Positions 1-6,701 are shown, numbered from the stretch's first letter. The stretch: 9,455 nucleotides of DNA from Marvinbryantia sp. (GCA_016297895.1 JAEDFS010000063.1:1-9455); one strand, 5' to 3'. The notes: a model not told the origin generated them from the letters alone. Numbers and translations are program-made.

Positions 1-215
1 TCTACAAAGATACACGTCTCCTGGCTTCCAAGGCTGTTACCATGGTAGATGCAGTCCTTCAGGGAACAGAACCGGAAATCAACGATACAGAGCAGTACAA
101 CAATGGTGCAATCACAGTTCCGACTTACATGTGTACACCGGTTGCAGTTGATCAGTCCAACTATCAGGAGATCCTGATCGATGGCGGATACTACACAGAG
201 GATCAGCTGAAATAA
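1..215 (+). CDS. chvE: Monosaccharide ABC transporter substrate-binding protein, ChvE type (C-terminal fragment)
   Basis: Only the last 70 codons lie in the window. The reading frame starts at base 3 and ends at the TAA at 213-215, followed directly by a second in-frame TAA. The fragment begins YKDTRLLASKAV, continues through a QGTEPEINDTEQYNNG segment and ends ILIDGGYYTEDQLK. This is the typical end of periplasmic-binding-protein-like sugar receptors of the ChvE/xylose-binding group: a polar loop, the VPTYMCTPVAVD strand, and the final 'L(I)D.GYY...L' helix. In Gram-positives such a protein is a lipoprotein that captures monosaccharides outside the membrane and delivers them to the permease. 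The neighbours mmsA and mmsB supply the ATPase and channel, which supports the call. The ligand cannot be read from this fragment. The gene symbol follows the usual naming of this transporter family and is an inference; the N-terminus and lipobox are outside the window. Confidence 0.85.
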   Translation, partial: YKDTRLLASKAVTMVDAVLQGTEPEINDTEQYNNGAITVPTYMCTPVAVDQSNYQEILIDGGYYTEDQLK

Positions 216-238
216 TAAGAGCATTTAAGCGATCATAA

Positions 239-271
239 ACAGGCGGCGGGAACATCCGCCGCCTGTGTTTT
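239..271 (+). terminator. Intrinsic terminator or attenuating hairpin between binding-protein gene and mmsA
   Basis: An 11-bp perfect GC-rich stem (239-249 pairing with 256-266, loop GAACAT at 250-255) is followed by a short GTTTT tract. It lies 23 nt after the chvE-type stop codon and 31 nt before mmsA. The weak T-tract suggests partial termination. Such a hairpin also protects the 3' end of the upstream message, so the binding protein could be made in excess over ATPase and permease, as is common in sugar ABC operons. No separate promoter is evident between the hairpin and mmsA, so read-through is the likely way mmsA is expressed. Confidence 0.8.
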
Positions 272-302
272 CGAAATCAAACAGAAAAGGAGCAAAAAAG
301 GC

Positions 303-1859
303 ATGTCTGATATTATTTTGGAAATGAAACACATAACGAAAGCCTTTTCAGGTGTGAAAGCTCTGGACGATGTGAATCTGCAGGTCAGAAAAGGGGAAGT
401 TCATGCACTGTGCGGTGAGAACGGAGCAGGAAAGTCCACCCTGATGAATGTACTTTCCGGTGTATATCCTCACGGGACTTATGAAGGTGATATCATCTAT
501 AAAGGGGAAACCTGTAAATTTCACAGAATCAAAGACAGTGAAGAGAAGGGAATCGTTATCATTCATCAGGAGCTGGCTCTGAGTCCCTATCTGTCCATAG
601 CAGAAAATGTGTTCATGGGAAATGAGCAGACTTCCGTGAGAGGGGTCATTGACTGGACAGCTACCAGAGGAAGAGCAAAAGAAGCACTGGCTCATGTAGG
701 ACTGGAGAATGAAAATCTGAATGCACCGGTAAATACACTTGGTGTAGGAAAACAGCAGCTGATCGAGATTGCAAAAGCCATGGCAAAAAATGTGGAACTG
801 CTGATTCTGGATGAGCCTACCGCTGCACTGAACGACGAAGAATCTGCCCAGCTTCTGGAAATCATGCTGGAACTGAAGAAGAAAGGCGTGACCTGTATCA
901 TTATTTCCCATAAGCTGAATGAGATCAGCTATGTGGCAGATTCCATCACCATTATCCGTGACGGAAAAACCATTGAGACATTGAAGAAAGGTGTGGATGA
1001 GTGGTCTGAAGACAGGATCATCAAAGGAATGGTTGGACGTGAAATGAATAACCGTTATCCGATCCGTGAAAACTGTCCCATCGGTGAGGTGGTTCTGGAG
1101 GTGAAGAACTGGAATGCCTACCATCCGGAAATTGCGGATAAGCAGATCCTGAAGAATATCAGTATCAAGGTCCGTGCCGGTGAGGTGGTAGGACTGGCAG
1201 GATTGATGGGTGCAGGGCGAACGGAATTTGCCATGAGCCTTTTCGGGCATTCTTACGGACAGAAGATCTCCGGAGAAGTCTATATGCATGGCAAGAAGGT
1301 CAGTACAAAGACGGTAAAGGATGCAATTCAAAATAAGATCGCATATACCTCAGAAGACAGAAAGACCTACGGGCTGGTGCTGATCAATGATATCAAGACC
1401 AATATGACGATGGCAGCTCTGCCTCAGTATTATGCCAACGGCCAGATCGTAGATTCCAGAAAAGAGAATCTGGATGCGGAAGAATATAAAAAGAAGATCA
1501 ATGTAAAGGCTACCTCCATTCACCAGACAGTAGGAGCTCTTTCCGGCGGAAATCAGCAGAAGGTAGTGCTTGCAAAATGGATGATGACCCATCCGGATGT
1601 GCTGATCCTGGACGAGCCTACCCGTGGTATTGATGTCGGAGCAAAGTATGAGATCTACTGTGCCATCAATGAAATGGCAAAGGAAGGAAAAGCAATCATT
1701 GTGATCTCTTCTGAAATGCAGGAAATCATCGGTACCTGTGACCGGGCATACGTTATCAATGAAGGACGTATTGCAGGAGAGCTGAGTAAAGAAGAGCTGG
1801 ATCAGGAAAGCATCATGAAGTGCATTATGGACAGCAATGCGAAAGGAGATAAACAGTAA
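303..1859 (+). CDS. mmsA: Multiple-monosaccharide ABC transporter ATP-binding protein (fused two-domain ATPase)
   Basis: This 518-residue cytoplasmic ATPase powers uptake of a monosaccharide through MmsB. It has two ABC domains in tandem, as in RbsA, XylG and GguA. Domain 1 (about 5-240) has Walker A GENGAGKST at 38-46, a degenerate signature LGVGKQQ at 146-152 and Walker B LILDEP ending at D170-E171-P172. Domain 2 (about 260-505) has a Walker-A-like GLMGAGRTE at 300-308 in which the lysine is arginine (R306), a canonical signature LSGGNQQ at 413-419, and Walker B with D437-E438. This asymmetric arrangement, with one competent and one degenerate ATP site, is normal for carbohydrate importers with fused ATPases. 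The start is fixed by AAGGAG at 287-292, 10 nt upstream. The stop codon overlaps the mmsB start (TAATG), giving translational coupling. The exact sugar is unknown; the AraR-like regulator two genes downstream suggests arabinose or a related pentose. Confidence 0.95.
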   Translation: MSDIILEMKHITKAFSGVKALDDVNLQVRKGEVHALCGENGAGKSTLMNVLSGVYPHGTYEGDIIYKGETCKFHRIKDSEEKGIVIIHQELALSPYLSIAENVFMGNEQTSVRGVIDWTATRGRAKEALAHVGLENENLNAPVNTLGVGKQQLIEIAKAMAKNVELLILDEPTAALNDEESAQLLEIMLELKKKGVTCIIISHKLNEISYVADSITIIRDGKTIETLKKGVDEWSEDRIIKGMVGREMNNRYPIRENCPIGEVVLEVKNWNAYHPEIADKQILKNISIKVRAGEVVGLAGLMGAGRTEFAMSLFGHSYGQKISGEVYMHGKKVSTKTVKDAIQNKIAYTSEDRKTYGLVLINDIKTNMTMAALPQYYANGQIVDSRKENLDAEEYKKKINVKATSIHQTVGALSGGNQQKVVLAKWMMTHPDVLILDEPTRGIDVGAKYEIYCAINEMAKEGKAIIVISSEMQEIIGTCDRAYVINEGRIAGELSKEELDQESIMKCIMDSNAKGDKQ

Positions 1860-3031
1860 TGGAAACAAAGAAAAAATATGTGAATCTGGATCTGAAATCA
1901 TTTGGTATGATCGCAGCTCTGGTTATTATTTTCATCATCTTTTTTATACTTACCAAAGGTGCCAATGCAACACCAACGAATATCAACAACCTGATCATGC
2001 AGAACGGTTATATCATTATTCTGGCAACCGGTATGCTTCTTTGTGTACTGACCGGTAACATTGACCTGGGTGTCGGCTCTACTGTAGCCCTCGGCGCTGC
2101 CTGTGCTGCAAAGCTGGTAGTGGAACAGGGATGGCCGGTACCTGCAGCATGGCTGGTAGCTATCGGCATCGGTCTTCTGGTAGGACTTTTTGCAGGATTT
2201 TTCATCGCTTACCTGGAGATTCCTCCTTTCGTAGTAACGCTGGCTACCATGCTGATGGGTCGCGGACTTACTTACACATTACTGAAATCTCTGACAGTAG
2301 GACCGCTTCCGGCTGACTATTCATTTATCGGTACCGGGTTCCTGCCTACTATAAAAATTGCAGTGGGAGAGGGCACACTGGATCTTATCTGTGTCATTGT
2401 TGCGGCTCTGGTGTCCATCGGATTGATCCTTGGTGAGCTGAAGACGATCAAGACAAATAATAAATATGGATTTGCCAACATTGTTCCCTGGCAGATGTTC
2501 GTCAAAGATGTGGTGACACTGGTCATCGTATGGTTCTTCTTTATCAGACTTGGTCAGCACAATGGTATTCCGGTACAGCTGATTGTACTGGCAGTCATCG
2601 TTGGAGTTTATCATTTTATCACAAGTAAGACGGTGGCAGGACGTCAGATCTATGCACTGGGCGGCAATGCAAAGGCAGCAAGACTTTCCGGTATCAACAC
2701 AAAGAAGGTATTTTTCTGGATCTATGTAAACATGAGTGTTCTCGCATCCATCGCAGGTATCGTTCTTTCTGCACGTCAGGGCGGCGCAAACCCGAAGATG
2801 GGTGACGGTATCGAAATGGATGCCATTGCTTCCTGTTACATTGGTGGTGCAGCAGCAGCCGGTGGTGTAGGAACGATCATGGGTGCGGTTGTCGGTGCAC
2901 TTGTAATGGGTGTTCTGAATAACGGTATGTCCATGTTCGGTCTGACGGCAGAACTGCAGAAGGTAGTAAAAGGTGCGGTTCTTCTGGGCGCAGTTGTACT
3001 GGATGTAACGACGAAAAAAAGAAAAGGCTGA
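1859..3031 (+). CDS. mmsB: Multiple-monosaccharide ABC transporter permease
   Basis: This 390-residue polytopic membrane protein of the BPD_transp_2 (RbsC/XylH) type forms the sugar channel. Hydrophobic segments are visible at about 16-32, 50-64, 72-87, 96-119, 122-133, 173-192, 217-230, 238-255, 286-304, 323-355 and 370-382. The family hallmark GNIDLGVGST lies at 66-75, and the cytoplasmic coupling-loop motif GRQIYALGGNAKAARLSGI at 261-279 is where the ATPase docks. It is longer than RbsC (about 320 residues) because of an insertion around 160-255, a length typical of the XylH/GguB branch. The start codon shares one base with the mmsA stop, and AAAGGAG at 1842-1848 provides the ribosome binding site. 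It functions with MmsA and the upstream ChvE-type receptor. Family assignment is firm; substrate is inferred only from context. Confidence 0.94.
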   Translation: METKKKYVNLDLKSFGMIAALVIIFIIFFILTKGANATPTNINNLIMQNGYIIILATGMLLCVLTGNIDLGVGSTVALGAACAAKLVVEQGWPVPAAWLVAIGIGLLVGLFAGFFIAYLEIPPFVVTLATMLMGRGLTYTLLKSLTVGPLPADYSFIGTGFLPTIKIAVGEGTLDLICVIVAALVSIGLILGELKTIKTNNKYGFANIVPWQMFVKDVVTLVIVWFFFIRLGQHNGIPVQLIVLAVIVGVYHFITSKTVAGRQIYALGGNAKAARLSGINTKKVFFWIYVNMSVLASIAGIVLSARQGGANPKMGDGIEMDAIASCYIGGAAAAGGVGTIMGAVVGALVMGVLNNGMSMFGLTAELQKVVKGAVLLGAVVLDVTTKKRKG

Positions 3032-3043
3032 TAATTTATTAAA

Positions 3044-4138
3044 ATGAACAGACCAAAATATCAGTTGATTACAGACTGGATACGAAAAAGAATTGAGGAT
3101 GGTGAACTGTCTGCCGGAGACCGGCTGGAATCTGAACATGAGATCAGTAAAAACTTCGGGATCAGCCGACAGACAGTGCGCCATGCACTGGCTCTTCTGG
3201 TACAGGAGGGAGTTCTGGCCAAGGTGCAGGGAAGCGGGACTTATGTGAAAAGAAAGAAGGAGAGGAATGTAAAGTCTGGTTCCCTTTCTCGCACAGTGAC
3301 GATCATCAGTACTTATATTGACGGATATATTTTTCCCAGAATATTAAAGGAAATGGTGAAAACACTGGAGGCTGCCGGATATGGTGTGCGGATCATGTAC
3401 ACAGAAAACCGTCTGGAGACCGAGAAAACACTTCTGCAGAGGATCCTGGAGGAAGATAGCAGAGATCCGTTGATCGTGGAACCGGTGATGAGCGGACTTC
3501 CCAATCCGAATCTGATCTATTATAAAATGTTGCAGGAAAGAGGACTACCCATTCTCTTTTTCCATAGTGAGTATCCGGAATTATCCATTCCATGCGTCAG
3601 AATGGATGATATCAAAGCGGGGAAGAGGGCGACAGAATATCTGATCAGCCAGGGCCATACAAGGATAGCAGGAATCTTTAAGGCAGATGACGGACAGGGT
3701 AGAAGAAGATACGAAGGAATGATTCGGGCCCTTCGAGAGGCGGAAATCGAACTGAATGATGAATGGATCTGCTGGATGGACAGCCAGGATCTGAGAGAAC
3801 CGGAGGGGCTTGAGGTTCGCTTAGCCTTTCGCCTTAAGAACTGTACCGCCTGTGTATGCTACAATGATGAGGTAGCACATATCTTCACGGATTACTGCAC
3901 AAAACATAAGATCCGAATACCGGAAGACCTGTCGGTTGTAAGTATTGATAATTCGGAACTGGCCAGATTGAATACGGTGCCGCTGACTTCCGTTATGCAT
4001 CCAATGGAAATGCTGGGAAAAAAAGCAGCAGAAAATATGCTGCATCTGATCAAAGACCCTGATTTCCAGGCCGTTTACTATTTTGATCCGGAAATCGAAG
4101 TCCGATCTTCTGTTCGTAATATTGCAGAGATTGGTTAA
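3044..4138 (+). CDS. araR: AraR-like transcriptional regulator (GntR-type winged helix fused to LacI-type sugar-binding domain)
   Basis: This 364-residue DNA-binding regulator has an N-terminal GntR winged helix at about 1-68 (PKYQLITDWIRKRI, then LESEHEISKNFGISRQTVRHAL and the wing QGSGTYV). The C-terminal domain (about 78-360) is a periplasmic-binding-protein-like effector domain. Segments TVTIISTYIDGYIFP, LIVEPVMSGL, GHTRIAGIFKADDGQG, CYNDEVA, IPEDLSVVSIDNS and LTSVMHPMEMLGKKAA match what I recall of Bacillus subtilis AraR closely and collinearly. AraR represses arabinose-use genes and is released by L-arabinose, so this gene likely does the same for the transporter. It starts 12 nt after the mmsB stop with no good Shine-Dalgarno sequence (only AAAAGG about 17 nt upstream), so translation may be coupled to mmsB. 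The start is supported by the typical GntR N-terminus. Ligand could be another pentose; specificity is inferred from overall resemblance. Confidence 0.85.
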   Translation: MNRPKYQLITDWIRKRIEDGELSAGDRLESEHEISKNFGISRQTVRHALALLVQEGVLAKVQGSGTYVKRKKERNVKSGSLSRTVTIISTYIDGYIFPRILKEMVKTLEAAGYGVRIMYTENRLETEKTLLQRILEEDSRDPLIVEPVMSGLPNPNLIYYKMLQERGLPILFFHSEYPELSIPCVRMDDIKAGKRATEYLISQGHTRIAGIFKADDGQGRRRYEGMIRALREAEIELNDEWICWMDSQDLREPEGLEVRLAFRLKNCTACVCYNDEVAHIFTDYCTKHKIRIPEDLSVVSIDNSELARLNTVPLTSVMHPMEMLGKKAAENMLHLIKDPDFQAVYYFDPEIEVRSSVRNIAEIG

Positions 4139-4185
4139 AAAAGACTGTCATGAATCTTATTTTTGATTCTTGTCAGTCTTTTTTT
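4139..4185 (+). terminator. Intrinsic terminator of the transporter-araR operon
   Basis: The stem pairs 4141-4156 with 4165-4180, with two T:T mismatches (4148/4173 and 4151/4170) and an 8-nt T-rich loop at 4157-4164. It is followed by a run of seven T (4179-4185) and preceded by A residues. It begins directly at the araR stop codon, so it ends the chvE-mmsA-mmsB-araR transcript. Its T-run runs into the palindrome and -35 box of the next gene's promoter. Confidence 0.9.
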
Positions 4186-4194
4186 GTTAACAAA
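4183..4194. promoter_or_regulatory. 12-bp perfect palindrome over a -35 box, candidate operator
   Basis: TTTGTTAACAAA is its own reverse complement. It covers the whole -35 hexamer (TTAACA, 4187-4192) of the promoter for the lactonase-family gene, a position where a bound repressor would block RNA polymerase. The half-sites TTTGT and ACAAA resemble those I remember for Bacillus AraR operators, but spacing between halves is 2 nt shorter than in that consensus. The first three T belong to the preceding terminator tract, so part of the symmetry may be accidental. Confidence 0.4.
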
Positions 4195-4215
4195 CAGGAA
4201 GGAATATGTTATACT
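4187..4215 (+). promoter_or_regulatory. Sigma-A promoter of the lactonase-family gene
   Basis: The -35 TTAACA (4187-4192) and -10 TATACT (4210-4215) are separated by 17 nt, and a TG at 4207-4208 gives an extended -10 (TGTTATACT). Transcription would start near 4222, leaving a leader of about 55 nt. The promoter immediately follows the araR terminator, so the downstream gene is an independent unit. Confidence 0.75.
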
Positions 4216-4277
4216 GTCTTTACATGATATTGGAATGAAAGATACAGACACAGAATGCAGGAAAGGATGTACTGACT

Positions 4278-5342
4278 ATGGACAAAGAAAAATATGTGGC
4301 ATATGTGGGAACTTATACCCATGGAAGCAGCGTGGGAATTCATGTGTATGATCTGGATGTAGAAAATGGTTATATGACAGAACGGGATGTGGTGCCGGTT
4401 AATAATGCTTCCCACATCACGAAATCTACCAATGGAAAATATCTTTATTCCATTGCAGATGAAGGAGTAGAAGTATTAAAGATCAATGAAGAGACGGGGG
4501 ATCTGACGGCCATCAATAAAGTAGGGATCGACGGTATGAGAGGATGTTTCCTTTCGACAGATCAGGAAGGAAAGTTTTTATTTGTTGCCGGATATCATGA
4601 CGGAAAAGTGACCGTGGTGCATACCCACAGGGACGGACGTCTCGGCAGCGTGATGGACGGTATTTTCCATAAGGGGCTGTTCAGCGTGGCAGAACGAAAT
4701 TTCAGACCTCATATCAGCTGTGTGATGCCGACACCGGATGGAAAGTTCCTTTGCGTGGTGGACAGCGGAATCGATCATATTAATATTTATAAAGTAAATC
4801 CAACCAGCGGAAAATTAAAGCTGCTTGATATTGTGAGATGTGATCTGGAATCCGGACCCAGGATCATACGGTTCGGGAAAGACGGAAGATTTGCTTATGT
4901 GAACTGTGAGCTGAGTAATGAGATTCTGGTATACTCCTATGACGGCAGCGGAAAGATTCCCAAGTTTGAGTTGATCCAGAAGGCAGATCCCAGAATGGAC
5001 AAACAGGAGATCGGCTGTGCCAGCTCCGGACTTCGGATCTCTCCCAGCGGGAAATATCTCTATACATCCACTGCAGGAGAAAACAGTGTGGCAATCTATC
5101 GGATCGATGAGCAGACAGGTATGTTAAGCCAGATCTGTATCCTGCCCATCAGCGGAAAGTATCCGAAGGATATTGAGGTATTTCCGGATGAGAAGACCCT
5201 GGTGACATTGAACCATGAGTCCAATGAAATCCGGTTCTTTACCATTCATTACGATCAGGGAATCATTGTAATGAAAGGAAAACCAATCAAAATTGATACA
5301 CCCAACTGTATTCTGATCTCCAAAGTCGGAACGAAGGAATAA
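4278..5342 (+). CDS. pgl: Lactonase-family seven-bladed beta-propeller protein (6-phosphogluconolactonase-like)
   Basis: This 354-residue soluble protein with no signal peptide belongs to the YbhE/Pgl lactonase family. Evidence is the N-terminal YVGTYTHGSSVGIHVYDLD and repeated propeller-blade units of the type 'P..GK.LY....G...V.VY.ID..TG.L': residues near 52-75 (NGKYLYSIADEGVEVLKI), 97-116, 153-180 (DGKFLCVVDSGIDHINIYKV), 200-225 (DGRFAYVNCELSNEILVYSY), 260-286 (SGKYLYTSTAGENSVAIYRI) and a final strand pair. Length is near the family norm of about 340-350. Members hydrolyse 6-phosphogluconolactone in the oxidative pentose phosphate pathway, but relatives act on other lactones. AAAGGA at 4262-4267, 10 nt upstream, supports the start. 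Placement beside a pentose-type transporter and AraR-like regulator leaves open a role in sugar-lactone hydrolysis linked to that sugar. Fold confidence is high; exact substrate is uncertain. Confidence 0.85.
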   Translation: MDKEKYVAYVGTYTHGSSVGIHVYDLDVENGYMTERDVVPVNNASHITKSTNGKYLYSIADEGVEVLKINEETGDLTAINKVGIDGMRGCFLSTDQEGKFLFVAGYHDGKVTVVHTHRDGRLGSVMDGIFHKGLFSVAERNFRPHISCVMPTPDGKFLCVVDSGIDHINIYKVNPTSGKLKLLDIVRCDLESGPRIIRFGKDGRFAYVNCELSNEILVYSYDGSGKIPKFELIQKADPRMDKQEIGCASSGLRISPSGKYLYTSTAGENSVAIYRIDEQTGMLSQICILPISGKYPKDIEVFPDEKTLVTLNHESNEIRFFTIHYDQGIIVMKGKPIKIDTPNCILISKVGTKE

Positions 5343-5378
5343 GAAGATCCCCGGTCGTCAGGACCGGGGATCTTTATT
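5343..5378. terminator. Hairpin terminator between convergent pgl and aroC
   Basis: A perfect 13-bp stem (5344-5356 with 5362-5374, 5-nt loop GTCAG) sits just after the pgl stop codon and 14-18 nt beyond the aroC stop on the other strand. The + side is followed by TTTATT. On the - strand the trailing tract (CTTCTTATT) is poorer in T. It therefore terminates pgl well and probably also acts for aroC. Confidence 0.85.
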
Positions 5379-5391
5379 CAATGCAGAAGTC

Positions 5392-6495
5392 TTATCGTTT
5401 GTAAAACGTTTCCAGAGAGGACATTTTTGCATGCATATTGGCAAAAAGCGCATCCACAATGGTCAGAGCAGCCATGGATTCCACTACCGGAATGGCACGG
5501 GGAACGATGACGGGATCATGGCGTCCTTTGATCCGGACCTGGATCTCCTGACCGTCTCGGGTAACCGTATCCTGCGTGGAGATGATAGAGGGGGTAGGTT
5601 TGATGCCTACACGGAGAAGAAGATCGCTTCCGTCACTGATTCCCCCAAGAGTACCTCCGCTGTGGTTTGTTTTCTTTATGATGTTTCCGCAGGAATCAAG
5701 ACCGAATGCATCATTGTTTGTGGTCCCCTGAGCCTTTGACACGGCAATGCCGTCGCCCAGTTCAAAGGATTTTACAGCTCCGATGGAAAACATGGCTTTG
5801 GCAAGATTGGCACTGAGTTTTTCGAATACCGGATCGCCTAGTCCCGGAATCATATGTTCCACAATACATTCGATCACACCGCCGGCGGAGTCTCCGCTCT
5901 TTTTGCATTGTTCCAGGTATTCAGAAGCCTTGGCAGCACATGCGGCATCCGGCATGTGAAGCGGATTTTCTTCAATCTGAGCTCTGTCAAAGGAATCGGA
6001 AGGACAGACAACAGGACCGATGGATCTGGTATAAGTGGTAAAGGAAAGACCAAGGGATTCCAGGAGTTTTATGGCAATGGCACCGGCGGCAACTCTGCCG
6101 ATGGTCTCCCTTCCTGAGGAACGGCCGCCTCCCCGGTAATCCCGGAAACCGTATTTGGCATCAAAGGTATAATCTGCATGACCGGGACGATAGTATCCGG
6201 CTATTTCGCTGTAATCAGAGGAACGCTGGGTCTTATTGAATACGATCAGGGAAATGGGAGTGCCGGTAGTTTTTCCTTCAAAAATACCGGAGAGGATCTC
6301 TACGCTGTCATCCTCTTTCCTTGGGGTCGAAAATCTGTTCTGACCGGGTTTTCTGCGGTTAAGATGCTGCTGAATATCAGCTTCTGAAAGCACAAGACCG
6401 GCGGGACAGCCGTCTACTACCACGCCAAGTGCTTTCCCATGGGATTCTCCCCAGGTCGTGATCTGAAAATATTTGCCGAATGTAGAACCGGACAT
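5392..6495 (-). CDS. aroC: Chorismate synthase
   Basis: This 367-residue cytoplasmic enzyme catalyses the last shikimate-pathway step, anti-elimination of phosphate from 5-enolpyruvylshikimate 3-phosphate to give chorismate, using reduced FMN. All three family signatures are present: GESHGKALGVVVDGCPAG near 16-33, the GGGRSSGRETIGRVAAGA block near residues 121-138, and GRHDPVIVPRAIPVVESMAAL close to the C-terminus. The NRRKPGQNRFSTPRKEDD segment near 46-63 and the STQDTV segment are also typical. Length matches the bacterial norm of about 350-390, with no frameshift. Start is set by a perfect AGGAGG (6505-6510, minus strand), 9 nt upstream. It stands alone, with no other aromatic-pathway gene in the window, convergent with pgl and divergent from the rhomboid-like gene. 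No flavin reductase domain is fused, so it should be the monofunctional form. Confidence 0.98.
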   Translation of the reverse strand: MSGSTFGKYFQITTWGESHGKALGVVVDGCPAGLVLSEADIQQHLNRRKPGQNRFSTPRKEDDSVEILSGIFEGKTTGTPISLIVFNKTQRSSDYSEIAGYYRPGHADYTFDAKYGFRDYRGGGRSSGRETIGRVAAGAIAIKLLESLGLSFTTYTRSIGPVVCPSDSFDRAQIEENPLHMPDAACAAKASEYLEQCKKSGDSAGGVIECIVEHMIPGLGDPVFEKLSANLAKAMFSIGAVKSFELGDGIAVSKAQGTTNNDAFGLDSCGNIIKKTNHSGGTLGGISDGSDLLLRVGIKPTPSIISTQDTVTRDGQEIQVRIKGRHDPVIVPRAIPVVESMAALTIVDALFANMHAKMSSLETFYKR

Positions 6496-6526
6496 AGTAT
6501 GGTACCTCCTGTGTGCACATCGTAGT

Positions 6527-6544
6527 CGGGGACTTTTGTCCCGG
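6527..6544 (-). other. Small hairpin at the 5' end of the aroC leader
   Basis: GGGAC (6529-6533) and GTCCC (6538-6542) form a 5-bp stem with a four-base loop, extendable with one bulge by C6527-G6543. The predicted aroC start of transcription is near 6552, so the hairpin lies within the first ten or so nucleotides of the mRNA. No T-tract follows, so it is not a terminator; a 5' stabilising structure is the simplest reading. Confidence 0.4.
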
Positions 6545-6558
6545 AATCATAATTATCC

Positions 6559-6587
6559 ATTATAGTAAAATGTGAAAAGATTGTAAA
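6559..6587 (-). promoter_or_regulatory. Sigma-A promoter of aroC
   Basis: Read on the minus strand, the -35 is TTTACA (6587-6582) and the -10 is TATAAT (6564-6559), with a 17-nt spacer. Transcription would begin near 6552, giving a leader of about 57 nt before the aroC start codon. The match to consensus is strong, suggesting substantial basal expression. Confidence 0.8.
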
Positions 6588-6601
6588 GTTTTTTGCTTTC
6601 A

Positions 6602-6630
6602 TTGACAAAAAAATTGGAAGATAATATACT
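6602..6630 (+). promoter_or_regulatory. Sigma-A promoter of the rhomboid-like / LTA-synthase-like operon
   Basis: A consensus -35 TTGACA (6602-6607) and -10 TATACT (6625-6630) are separated by 17 nt. Transcription would start near 6637. The leader of about 65 nt contains a small hairpin (GCGGCA 6646-6651 with TGCCGT 6655-6660). Only 14 nt separate this -35 from the -35 of the divergent aroC promoter. Confidence 0.8.
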
Positions 6631-6690
6631 TAAAGGCAGTGAAAAGCGGCAGGTTGCCGTAATGGATACAGATAGAAATCATGGAAAGAA

Positions 6691-6696
6691 AAGGAG
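6691..6696 (+). promoter_or_regulatory. Ribosome binding site that decides the rhomboid-like start
   Basis: AAGGAG lies 5 nt before the ATG at 6702. The earlier in-frame ATG at 6681 has no Shine-Dalgarno sequence upstream and would place this site inside the coding region, so 6702 is preferred. Confidence 0.75.
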
Positions 6697-6701
6697 TCGC
6701 A

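Noticed and set aside
1200..1230. Arginine in place of the Walker A lysine in the second ATPase domain of MmsA
   Set aside because: This GLMGAGRTE form is the usual state of the second domain in RbsA/XylG/GguA-type fused sugar ATPases, so it is not a defect or novelty.
348..1331. Long minus-strand open frame opposite mmsA
   Set aside because: It is antisense to a clear ABC ATPase with intact motifs; its translation is low-complexity, rich in His/Cys/Gln and lacks any domain or ribosome binding site.
1350..1901. Minus-strand open frame opposite the end of mmsA
   Set aside because: Antisense to Walker B and signature region of domain 2; no supporting features.
2321..3184. Long minus-strand open frame opposite mmsB and the araR start
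   Set aside because: Spans two genuine genes, no recognisable domain, composition typical of the complement of a membrane-protein gene.
6512..6519. TGTGCACA palindrome just upstream of the aroC ribosome binding site
   Set aside because: Eight bases of symmetry occur often by chance, and nothing else marks it as a binding site.
6646..6660. Small hairpin in the leader of the rhomboid-like gene as a riboswitch or attenuator
   Set aside because: Only a 5-6 bp stem with a 3-nt loop, no T-tract and no alternative pairing seen; the leader is too short for a known riboswitch.
6681..6701. Upstream ATG giving a longer rhomboid-like protein
   Set aside because: No Shine-Dalgarno before it, whereas the ATG at 6702 has AAGGAG 5 nt upstream.
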